Shown: positions 42,704 to 50,528 of the stretch, in pieces | Position numbering within the stretch: position 1 is the first letter of the stretch | Layout: every line of letters begins with the position of its first letter | Position numbers and translations under genes: made by a program | Source: UBA4421 sp028228615 | GTDB lineage: Bacteria > Pseudomonadota > Gammaproteobacteria > Pseudomonadales > Azotimanducaceae | Direction of reading: 5' to 3' | Assembly: GCA_028228615.1 (NCBI GenBank) | Contig: JAOJBS010000001.1 | Location: 1 to 64,000 of the forward strand | Length of the DNA stretch: 64,000 nucleotides | The notes under the pieces: generated by a model | What the model was told of the DNA's origin: nothing | Database searches by the model: none | Seen by the model: only the letters and a program-made list of their open reading frames with translations

Positions 42704-44041
42704 CTAAAGAATAAACCGAGACAAGTCGGTGTTGCTGACCAGGTTTGCTAGATGCTCATTCACATAAGCTTCGTCTACAGTAACAGTAGAATCCGCTAGG
42801 TCGTTGGCTGAAAAAGAAAGTTCTTCTAACAGCCTTTCCAAAACGGTGTGCAGGCGGCGCGCGCCAATGTTTTCTGTGCCTTCGTTGACCTGCCACGCTA
42901 AGTGAGCAATCCGCGCTATGCCTTCTTTGGCGAATTCTAATGCAACACCCTCTATTGCCATCAGCGCCTGGTATTGCTCGGTGAGGCTGGCCTTGGGTTC
43001 GGTGAGTATGCGCTCAAAATCTTCAGGGGTTAACGCGCTCAATTCCACTCGGATAGGCAAGCGGCCTTGTAGTTCAGGAATTAAATCCGAAGGTTTGGCG
43101 AGGTGAAATGCGCCAGATGCGATAAATAAAATGTGGTCGGTTTTAATGACTCCGTATTTGGTGGAAACAGAGCAGCCTTCAATAAGCGGCAGCAGGTCTC
43201 TTTGCACGCCCTCACGAGATACATCTGCGCCGGTAGTTTCCGAGCGCTTGGCGACTTTATCTAGCTCATCAATGAAGACAATGCCCGTTTGTTCTACTGC
43301 GTGCAGCGCATGGCTCTTTATTTCGTCTTCATTAACCAGTTTGGCCGCCTCTTCCTCACGAACTCTTTTCAGTGCTTCCTTTATAGGCAGGCGTTGGCTA
43401 CTTTTCTTGCCCTGGCCCATGTTGCTGAACATGCTTTGCAGTTGGCTGGTCATTTCTTCCATGCCCGGTGGGGTCATGATTTCCACACCGATGTTCACTT
43501 GATCCAAATCGATATCAATTTCTTTGTCGTCTAACTCGCCCTGACGTAATTTTTTACGGAACATTTGTCGGGTGCTAGATTCCTCGCTTGCCGGCGTGTC
43601 TTCGCTTTCGTTGCGTGGCTCCGGTAGCAAAATATCCAGAATGCGATCTTCAGCACGGTCCTCGGCTGATGTTTGCACGGCCTGCATCTGCTCTTCGCGC
43701 AGCATGTTTATGGACGTATCCATAAGGTCGCGGATAATAGATTCTACATCGCGGCCCACGTAGCCCACTTCGGTGAATTTGGTGGCTTCCACTTTAATGA
43801 AGGGAGCGTTCGCCAGTTTGGCTAAACGTCGCGCAATTTCGGTTTTACCCACGCCGGTGGGGCCAATCATCAAAATATTCTTTGGGCTGACTTCATTGCG
43901 CAGATCAGTGGCCAGTTGCAGTCGCCGCCAGCGGTTGCGCAGTGCAATAGCTACCGCACGCTTGGCCTCACTTTGCCCAATAATGTGACGATCTAGCTCG
44001 TGAACAATTTCAGCCGGTGTCAGCTGTTGCAGGTTATTCAT
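42704..44041 (-). CDS. hslU: ATP-dependent protease ATPase subunit HslU
   Basis: AAA+ unfoldase of the HslUV (ClpYQ) protease. TPAEIVHELDRHIIGQSEAK begins the protein; Walker A is MIGPTGVGKTEIARRL, the pore loop is TKFTEVGYVGRDVE, Walker B GIVFIDELDKV, and the C-terminal tail ends in LSRFIL, which docks into HslV. Length of 445 residues is standard. It follows hslV by 23 bases. Confidence 0.97.
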   Translation of the reverse strand: MNNLQQLTPAEIVHELDRHIIGQSEAKRAVAIALRNRWRRLQLATDLRNEVSPKNILMIGPTGVGKTEIARRLAKLANAPFIKVEATKFTEVGYVGRDVESIIRDLMDTSINMLREEQMQAVQTSAEDRAEDRILDILLPEPRNESEDTPASEESSTRQMFRKKLRQGELDDKEIDIDLDQVNIGVEIMTPPGMEEMTSQLQSMFSNMGQGKKSSQRLPIKEALKRVREEEAAKLVNEDEIKSHALHAVEQTGIVFIDELDKVAKRSETTGADVSREGVQRDLLPLIEGCSVSTKYGVIKTDHILFIASGAFHLAKPSDLIPELQGRLPIRVELSALTPEDFERILTEPKASLTEQYQALMAIEGVALEFAKEGIARIAHLAWQVNEGTENIGARRLHTVLERLLEELSFSANDLADSTVTVDEAYVNEHLANLVSNTDLSRFIL

Positions 44042-44064
44042 AATTACAGGCCTTAGTCGGCTGC

Positions 44065-44607
44065 TTAGGCAATGCTAAGCGTCTCGATGGTGAAAGAGTG
44101 GTTGGTATAAATGCAGATGTCGCCAGCGATACCCAGTGCCTTAGTTACCACCTCTTCGGGAGGCAGCTGCGTATTATCTGCCAAGGCGATGGCCGCTGCC
44201 CGGGCGAAGTTGCCGCCTGAGCCAATGGCCAAAATACCGGCCTCTGGTTCTATCACGTCGCCGTTGCCACTGATTAACAAGGTGGCAGCGGTGTCTGCAA
44301 CAATCAACATTGCCTCAAGTTTGCGCAGCGCACGGTCTGTGCGCCATTCTTTGGCCAGTTCCACAGCCGCCCGGGCCAGTTGGCCGTGATATTTCTCCAG
44401 CGCGGCTTCAAAACGTTCAAACAAAGTAAAAGCATCTGCAGTACTGCCAGCAAAGCCCGCTATAACGCGCTCTTGGTAGAGTTTGCGTACTTTAATTGCG
44501 TTGCCTTTCATGACGGTATCGCCCAATGACACTTGGCCGTCGCCGCCCACACAGACTTGCTTATCGTCGCGTACGCTTAAAATCGTCGTACCATGAAATT
44601 CTTGCAT
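44065..44607 (-). CDS. hslV: ATP-dependent protease peptidase subunit HslV
   Basis: Proteasome-like peptidase of HslUV. A six-residue propeptide (MQEFHG) precedes the catalytic Thr in TTILSVRDD; GDGQVSLGDTVMKGNAIKVR, GFAGSTADAFTLFERFE and the C-terminal GDICIYTNHSFTIE are diagnostic. Length of 180 residues. Genes upstream are a SPOR-domain protein and priA, the order of Pseudomonas. Confidence 0.97.
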   Translation of the reverse strand: MQEFHGTTILSVRDDKQVCVGGDGQVSLGDTVMKGNAIKVRKLYQERVIAGFAGSTADAFTLFERFEAALEKYHGQLARAAVELAKEWRTDRALRKLEAMLIVADTAATLLISGNGDVIEPEAGILAIGSGGNFARAAAIALADNTQLPPEEVVTKALGIAGDICIYTNHSFTIETLSIA

Positions 44608-44818
44608 TGATTGTTCTCAGATTAGATCAAATTAGGGGCGATAGAATAGTGGGGTTGCAACCCAGACAATTCAATTGCCAGCTTAGCTAACTGCGGTAAT
44701 TGTGCTATCCATTCGGTGACGCACTGGCTTATACATTGGCCCATAGTTTGGGTGATAACTTGAGTCATATTTTAGACAGTGGGTAGCATGTATCGCCGTG
44801 CTCAAACTGTTGCCACCA

Positions 44819-45370
44819 CTAGTTGATCCGTATTGCCGTAAGGTTTTGTTGTCGCAGGCGGGTCATTGCTCGATCTGCGTAAACCTTTTCGCTGAACGGG
44901 CCGACAACCACTCGATACCACGTTTCTCCTGACACTTCTGAAGTCTCAATGGAGCTAGGTAGGTCTGTGAGCAACAGTTTGGCTCTCAATACATTGGCAT
45001 CGTCTTCGCTGCGAAATGAAGCTGCTTGAATCCTAAAAACTTTTTCCGCGTTAGTGCTTGCTGGCGGCGCCGAGTAGGTATTGGGGTTGGCGGCCACTTC
45101 GTTATTTTTCAGCAAGTCAGGAAACTCAAACCTAATTTTGGGTGCCTCTTGTGTTTCTACCACAGAGTTCTGCGCAGGGGTTGAAGTGCCAATGATCTCA
45201 GGCGCGTAAGCGGCAACCAATACAACGACTGCACCAACAATAGCGCCAGAAGAAAAACTTGGCGCATGAAAGGTAATTTTGTTTTTGGTAGGCGTGCGCC
45301 GTTTGGCTGGCTTGCGAGCTGCCGGCTTGCGTTTTTTGGGACTGGTGCGTTCGGCGAAATCTTTATTCAT
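44819..45370 (-). CDS. SPOR-domain cell-division protein (FtsN-like)
   Basis: Inner-membrane protein with a Lys/Arg/Pro-rich cytoplasmic head (PKKRKPAARKPAKRR), one membrane segment (SSGAIVGAVVVLVAAYAP), a short linker and a C-terminal SPOR domain (FRIQAASFRSEDDANVLRAK and TWYRVVVGPFSEKVYADRA) that binds denuded glycan at the septum. Length of 183 residues. In Pseudomonas argS stands between this gene and priA; here only about 100 bases do. Confidence 0.88.
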   Translation of the reverse strand: MNKDFAERTSPKKRKPAARKPAKRRTPTKNKITFHAPSFSSGAIVGAVVVLVAAYAPEIIGTSTPAQNSVVETQEAPKIRFEFPDLLKNNEVAANPNTYSAPPASTNAEKVFRIQAASFRSEDDANVLRAKLLLTDLPSSIETSEVSGETWYRVVVGPFSEKVYADRAMTRLRQQNLTAIRIN

Positions 45371-45473
45371 CGGCCTAAGTTAAGTACTCGGTTGGTGGTA
45401 AGAATGATACAGGCCGCGGCGCGTTGAGGCGAACTGGGATCGCTGAAAATGCTGTAGGTTTTATCTACTTGGC

Positions 45474-47645
45474 CTACAACGCGTCGTAGGGGTCAACGTC
45501 GATAGACCAGCGCAGTTGGGCTGGTACTTTGGGTCTGCCAAGGCCGTGTAAGAGTTGGTGTAGCTGGCTGCGACTAGGGGCGATGAGCATCAATTGATAG
45601 CGAAACCTGTTGGCAATACGCGCCATAGGCGCAGGTATCGGGCCCATAACTTCCACTTGGTTGCGGCCCATACTGGTTAAAGTATTTTTACAGGTCTGTA
45701 AAAAATCTAAGGCAAGGCGGCCATCTTCGGACTCAGCTCGAAGCATAGCCATGGGCAAAATAGGCGGTAGCCCGGCCTCCTCTCTGGTTTTCAGCTCCTC
45801 TTGAGCAAAACCGTCGTAGCCATCCTCTATTAGTCTCGTAAGCATTGGGTTGTCTGGCTGGTAAGACTGAATCCATACTTCTCCAGGGCGTTCAGCCCTT
45901 CCAGCGCGTCCAGCCACCTGCACAACCAACTGCGCAGTGCGCTCCGGCGCGCGAAAATCTGGGCTCAAAAAACCACTGTCAGCATTGAGTACCACAACCA
46001 ATGTCACCGAAGGAAAGTGGTGGCCCTTGGCCAGCATTTGAGTGCCCACCATAATGCATGAAGAACCCTCATTGATTTTGTCCAACTGTTCGCCCAATTG
46101 CCGGTTGGTGCGAGTGGTGTCACGGTCAACACGGTAGATGGGCACCTCTGGAAATAACGCTTCTACGGCATCTTCCGCGCGCTGCGTACCAAGGCCTACC
46201 GGCAGTAAATTGGGTTGTCCGCAGTGTTCACATAGCTCAGGAATTTGGAATTTGAGCATGCAGTGGTGGCAAATCATTTGCGCAGGCGAGCGGTGCAGCG
46301 TGAGCTTGGCGTCACAGTCAGAGCAGTGACATTGCCAGCCGCAGGACTGACACAGCAACGTTGGTGCAAAGCCGCGCCGATTCAGATAAATCAGCACCTG
46401 ACCTTTGGCGGTTAAATGGTGACGAATCACGTCGATCAACGTTCTAGAAAAACCGTCTTGCAGCGTTTGTCCCCGCAGATCAATTAAATGGTAAGACGGC
46501 ATGCTCGCGCCGCCCGCCCGGTGGGGTAACTTGAGCAAAGTGTAGCGCTTGCGCGACACATTATAGAGCGACTCCAGCGACGGCGTGGCAGAACCCAGCA
46601 CCAATGGAATGCCAAGGCTGTGCGCGCGCTTGGCGGTAAGATCCCGCGCAGAGTAACGCAAACCCTCTTGCTGTTTGTAGGAACTGTCGTGTTCCTCATC
46701 AACAATAATAAGGTCCAGTTGCTTAAACGGAGTGAACACCGCAGAGCGGGTGCCGATCAAAATATTCAGCTCGCCATCGCGGCAGCGCAGCCATGTCTGC
46801 AAACGTTGCTTATCAGTTAACGCCGAGTGCAGCATGCCCACCTGGCCAAAGCGCTTTTCGAAACGCGCCAAGGTTTGCGGCGTAAGCGCGATTTCTGGTA
46901 CCAGTACCATCACTTGGCCGCCGCGAGCCAACACCGGCGCCATACTTTGTAAGTACACTTCCGTTTTGCCGCTGCCGGTAACGCCCTCTAAAAGCAAAAC
47001 CTCAAAGCGACCGGCAGCTGCTTGAATGGCGTCAATAGCCGCATGCTGCTCGGCGCTGGCATCCAAGGCTGGTGCTTTTGCCGCAAGTGCTCGGCGGGTT
47101 GCCGCAGAAACGCGAGTAATCACCTCCAGTTCGGCCAGCTTGTTAATCATCGCCCGACTAAAACCAGCTTCCACCAAAGCCTTGCCAGCAATCACTGGGT
47201 ACTCCACTAAGTGCTGGCTCATATATTCAACAAGTGCGGTCTGTTTTGGCGCGCGCGCGTTGGTGTACTGCGCATTAGCCAAGTGCCAAAAATCCTCCTC
47301 CTCCAACACGAAAGGCAGACCTTTGCGTGCGGCATTGGGCAAAATGGTCGCCAGAACCTCGCCCAGCGGGTGGTGGTAATAGGCACTCATCCAGTGAGCC
47401 AAGTCCAGCAGCTCACCGGTAATGGCCGCGTCATCGTCAATTATTTCGTTAATTGGCTTTGGACTTTTATGCGGGCTGGTGACGTCAACGTTCACGCAAA
47501 CACCAATGGTTTGAGTGCGACCGAAAGGCACGTTTAGGCGAGCGCCCACATTAGGAATGGGCATATCCTCAGGCACGCTGTAGTCATAAACCGCGTGCAA
47601 TGGGCGCGGAACAGCTACTTGGATAATTCGATTTGCCTGACTCAT
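45474..47645 (-). CDS. priA: Primosomal protein N' (replication restart helicase PriA)
   Basis: 3'-5' helicase that reloads the replisome at stalled forks. The N-terminal DNA-binding region (VPEDMPIPNVGARLNVPFG) precedes a superfamily-2 helicase: Walker A GVTGSGKTEVYLQ, Walker B IIVDEEHDSSYKQ. Two zinc sites lie inside (CQSCGWQCHCSDC and CHHCMLKFQIPELCEHCG). About 723 residues. I take ATG 47645; a TTG nine codons upstream is less likely. Divergent from rpmE, as in Pseudomonas. Confidence 0.95.
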   Translation of the reverse strand: MSQANRIIQVAVPRPLHAVYDYSVPEDMPIPNVGARLNVPFGRTQTIGVCVNVDVTSPHKSPKPINEIIDDDAAITGELLDLAHWMSAYYHHPLGEVLATILPNAARKGLPFVLEEEDFWHLANAQYTNARAPKQTALVEYMSQHLVEYPVIAGKALVEAGFSRAMINKLAELEVITRVSAATRRALAAKAPALDASAEQHAAIDAIQAAAGRFEVLLLEGVTGSGKTEVYLQSMAPVLARGGQVMVLVPEIALTPQTLARFEKRFGQVGMLHSALTDKQRLQTWLRCRDGELNILIGTRSAVFTPFKQLDLIIVDEEHDSSYKQQEGLRYSARDLTAKRAHSLGIPLVLGSATPSLESLYNVSRKRYTLLKLPHRAGGASMPSYHLIDLRGQTLQDGFSRTLIDVIRHHLTAKGQVLIYLNRRGFAPTLLCQSCGWQCHCSDCDAKLTLHRSPAQMICHHCMLKFQIPELCEHCGQPNLLPVGLGTQRAEDAVEALFPEVPIYRVDRDTTRTNRQLGEQLDKINEGSSCIMVGTQMLAKGHHFPSVTLVVVLNADSGFLSPDFRAPERTAQLVVQVAGRAGRAERPGEVWIQSYQPDNPMLTRLIEDGYDGFAQEELKTREEAGLPPILPMAMLRAESEDGRLALDFLQTCKNTLTSMGRNQVEVMGPIPAPMARIANRFRYQLMLIAPSRSQLHQLLHGLGRPKVPAQLRWSIDVDPYDAL

Positions 47646-47830
47646 AAGGCATTCTACGGAGAGTTGAGCCAAGTGCGAAGCCCGGGGAGGAAAGATTGCG
47701 AGATTGGCAAGATTGGCAAGATTAATGAGTAAAGATTGGTGGGTAAAACCTGAGGGCTAATGCTCGGTTAACTCTGTTATGAAAACGATAACAGCAGAAA
47801 CTTGGATTATAAATTGGACCATAAGCATGC

Positions 47831-48271
47831 CTACGCCGGTCGCGCTACAAAAGCGAACTTATCATCCGCTGCAAAACCGCATGACTTATAAAAATTGTGA
47901 GTGGCTTCACGCGCCGACCCAGTCTGAAGCATCACTTTGTAGCACCCATGCGTCCAAGCAAGCTTAAGTGCGTGCCTAATAATTGCTTTGCCGTAGCCTA
48001 GGTTCCTCAGCTTTTGTTCGGTTACCACGTTCTCAATGATGCCGTAGGGAGAGGCATTGCGAGTCAAATTGGGTATCAGGTTGAGATAACAGGTGGCGAC
48101 GATGTTTGCATCGACTACCCCAACAAACAAAAATAGGTGGTCAGAGCTAATGATTGACTCGAAAAGGGATACATTTCTTCCGTCAGATATTGCAGGGTCT
48201 TCGGGGTGGAGTTGCGAGTAAAGTTCTAATATCTGTCCGAAATCACCTAGGCATGCTTCGCGGATAATCAT
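47831..48271 (-). CDS. GNAT family N-acetyltransferase
   Basis: Small acetyl-CoA-dependent acyltransferase of unknown substrate. The fold shows IREACLGDFGQILELYSQL at the start, VANIVATCYLNLIPN-type central strands, the acetyl-CoA pyrophosphate loop in VVTEQKLRNLGYGKAIIRHA (Q/RxxGxG/A), and the C-terminal HNFYKSCGF motif. Length of 146 residues. It lies upstream of priA on the same strand but is not part of the conserved gene block, so it looks like a local insertion. Confidence 0.87.
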   Translation of the reverse strand: MIIREACLGDFGQILELYSQLHPEDPAISDGRNVSLFESIISSDHLFLFVGVVDANIVATCYLNLIPNLTRNASPYGIIENVVTEQKLRNLGYGKAIIRHALKLAWTHGCYKVMLQTGSAREATHNFYKSCGFAADDKFAFVARPA

Positions 48272-48421
48272 GCTTATTGTTTCCTCGGTTGTAGCTAAGG
48301 CCTAAATAAATCCCAACACGCCAATTGTCCACCCGCTTCACCCAAGAAGGAGGCGGATGGTGGGTACCTTGGCCTGGTGTTTTGGCCGTGCTCTAGTGCC
48401 TATTTTATCGCCACACCAAGG

Positions 48422-48449
48422 TTGCCAATGGGTCGGCTTCTGTTAAACT
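48422..48449 (+). promoter_or_regulatory. Probable sigma-70 promoter of rpmE
   Basis: TTGCCA at 48422-48427 and TAAACT at 48444-48449, separated by 16 bases, stand 36 bases upstream of the rpmE ATG. The match is moderate. No Zur-type palindrome is evident. Confidence 0.4.
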
Positions 48450-48484
48450 CTGCGACCTTAAAATTTTGACGACGGTTAGCCGCT

Positions 48485-48703
48485 ATGAAGCCTGAAATAC
48501 ATCCTGAGTACAACATCGTGAAGGCAACCTGCAGTTGCGGCGCTGAACTCCAAATTGGCACCACGCTTAAAGATGACCTCCACTTGGATGTTTGCTCAAA
48601 CTGCCACCCTTTCTACACTGGTAAGCAGAAGATCTTAGACACTGGTGGTCGTGTAGAGAAGTTCCGTCAGCGTTTCGCTAAAAGAAGCAGCAGCGGCAGC
48701 TAG
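48485..48703 (+). CDS. rpmE: 50S ribosomal protein L31, zinc-binding type
   Basis: Peripheral large-subunit protein that bridges the two subunits. MKPEIHPEYNIVKATCSCGA opens the protein; Cys16, Cys18, Cys37 and Cys40 form the C+ type zinc site (CSC and DVCSNCHPFYTG). Length of 72 residues is standard. Divergent from priA. A GC-rich hairpin (48757-48777, GCCTCACC/GGTGGGGC) follows but has no adjacent T-run. Confidence 0.97.
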   Translation: MKPEIHPEYNIVKATCSCGAELQIGTTLKDDLHLDVCSNCHPFYTGKQKILDTGGRVEKFRQRFAKRSSSGS

Positions 48704-49026
48704 ATCCTCGATTTAGGTTCTTAATTTGGGCCTAGTGATTAGTAAACATTCTGTTTGCCTCACCGTTCTGGTGGGGCTGCGTAGGTAGCACTCTTTCTTT
48801 TTTGTCGCACCTTTGCCGCATTTGTGCGAATCAACGCTGATGTGTCTGTTTGGTTCACAAACTGCCTTTTATACCTCTGCGTTAATAACCTCCTGTCGCC
48901 GAAACTGGCAATTGGTGTCTTACTGCTTCCATTTCTTAAATTAGTCTGTATATCCTTACGGTCTGTTCTTTCTTTTTGTTTTTTTGCGTATTGCCTACTT
49001 TGCTGTCTAATTTTGAGCACTGCTAA
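48704..49026. other. Intergenic region between rpmE and the M48 protease gene
   Basis: No gene is seen. It holds the hairpin at 48757-48777 that may end rpmE transcripts and a pyrimidine-rich stretch around 48788-48806. The promoter of the M48 gene should lie in the right half, but no clear hexamer pair was found. Confidence 0.4.
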
Positions 49027-50454
49027 ATGATCGAAAATATTTTCACCCCGAACATTGCCAACCGCGTCTGGAGTTTTGTTGCAGCGCTCGCCTTGACGCT
49101 TGCCCTTACTTTACCCACGCCTGCCCATGCGGGTCCTGGCGCTGAGATGTACAACGAGTTTTTGGAAAAGGGCGTTATCTATCCGGATGATGAGTGGCAG
49201 GAATATGTCACCGAGATCGGTGAGCGCTTACTTGCGGTGTCGCCGCATGCAGGCCGCACCTATACCTTTGTGGTGGTGGATCAGCCTATTGTTAATGCGT
49301 GGGCTACGCCGGATGCTTATATCTTTGTCACTCGCGGCATTTTGGCCTTCTTTAATAATGAAGATGAATTGGCGGCGGTGCTCGGCCATGAGATCGGTCA
49401 CGTAGTGGGTGCCCATTCCAAGCGCACTATCGCTCGGGACCGGCTGGGTAAAATTCTGGGATTTTTGGGTACTTTTGCTACCGGTTCCAGCGCCACTTAT
49501 GGTTTGGCCAACACCATTAGCACCACTGCGTTGGCGGGTTATCGCCGCGAGCACGAGTTAGAGGCAGATGAGATAGGCACCGATCTTATTTTGCGTGCTG
49601 GATATAACCCTCGGGCGTTGTTGGCAAGTATTCAACAGTTGCGCGATCACGACGATTTTCAGCGCACGGTTAAAAACGCCCCGACTATCTACCACGGCTT
49701 ACTCGGCAGTCACCCAGCTCACAACAAGCGCCTTAATGAGTTGGTTGAGCAGTCTCAGCATTTGCAGTTGGTTGATCTGCCAGAACCCGAACGTGAGTAC
49801 TATGCAATGTTGCCGGGCCTGCGCTTTGGTGATGAATCTGCCACGGGGGTTGTGCACGAGGGTGTTTACTACCACGGCGCGTTAAGGTTAAAAATTGCCT
49901 TCCCCAACGGCTGGGATGTTCAGGCCACGTCTTCAGAGGTGTTTGGCAGGGAGCCGAATGGCGAAGGCACCATGTCTGCTAGGCGCACCAGCTTACCCAC
50001 CGAGACTCAAACGCCGGAAGAATATTTAACCAAAACTTTGCGTCGCGACGACTTGGAGAATGGTGAAGAAATTCAGGCTGGTCCGTATGGTGGTTACTTG
50101 GCTTCTATAAAGGTGCCGGGTGAAACTCCGAAGTTGCGCAAAATTGCGGTACTGTATAAAGAAAACGGCGTTTACGTTTTTAATGGTGAAATTAAGGACA
50201 AGGGTGACCCTGTTGCCTTTGAAAAACTGTTTAAGGATATGGTGACTTCTTTTCGCCCCATGTCCGCTGACGATCTGCGCTTAATCAACAAGCAGAGTAT
50301 TGCCTTAGTTGAGGCGCGCCCCGGCGATACTTATGCAAAGTTGGCGGCGAAGATGTCTATTAAGGTGAACGGCGAGGAGACTTTGCGGGTGATTAATGGC
50401 CATCACCCTAGAGGCGAGCCACGGGCCGGAGACCTGATTAAGGTTATTCAATAG
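49027..50454 (+). CDS. Periplasmic M48 family metalloprotease with LysM-like C-terminus
   Basis: Zinc protease related to BepA/LoiP, which act in outer-membrane protein quality control. A signal peptide ends at AHA (about residue 35). The zinc motif HEIGH is at residues 121-125, with the third ligand Glu in RREHELEADEIG. The C-terminal half (about 260-475) is extra: a beta-rich region (LKIAFPNGWDVQATSS) and a final segment (ARPGDTYAKLAAKMSIK...GDLIKVIQ) that resembles a LysM module, so it may bind peptidoglycan. Length of 475 residues fits this longer architecture. Confidence 0.9.
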   Translation: MIENIFTPNIANRVWSFVAALALTLALTLPTPAHAGPGAEMYNEFLEKGVIYPDDEWQEYVTEIGERLLAVSPHAGRTYTFVVVDQPIVNAWATPDAYIFVTRGILAFFNNEDELAAVLGHEIGHVVGAHSKRTIARDRLGKILGFLGTFATGSSATYGLANTISTTALAGYRREHELEADEIGTDLILRAGYNPRALLASIQQLRDHDDFQRTVKNAPTIYHGLLGSHPAHNKRLNELVEQSQHLQLVDLPEPEREYYAMLPGLRFGDESATGVVHEGVYYHGALRLKIAFPNGWDVQATSSEVFGREPNGEGTMSARRTSLPTETQTPEEYLTKTLRRDDLENGEEIQAGPYGGYLASIKVPGETPKLRKIAVLYKENGVYVFNGEIKDKGDPVAFEKLFKDMVTSFRPMSADDLRLINKQSIALVEARPGDTYAKLAAKMSIKVNGEETLRVINGHHPRGEPRAGDLIKVIQ

Positions 50455-50528
50455 CCCGTTTGATAGTTTGTTTCGGCCCATTTAATAGCTGGGGCGCTAT
50501 CTAACCCGCGTCAGTTTTCTAATCCGCT

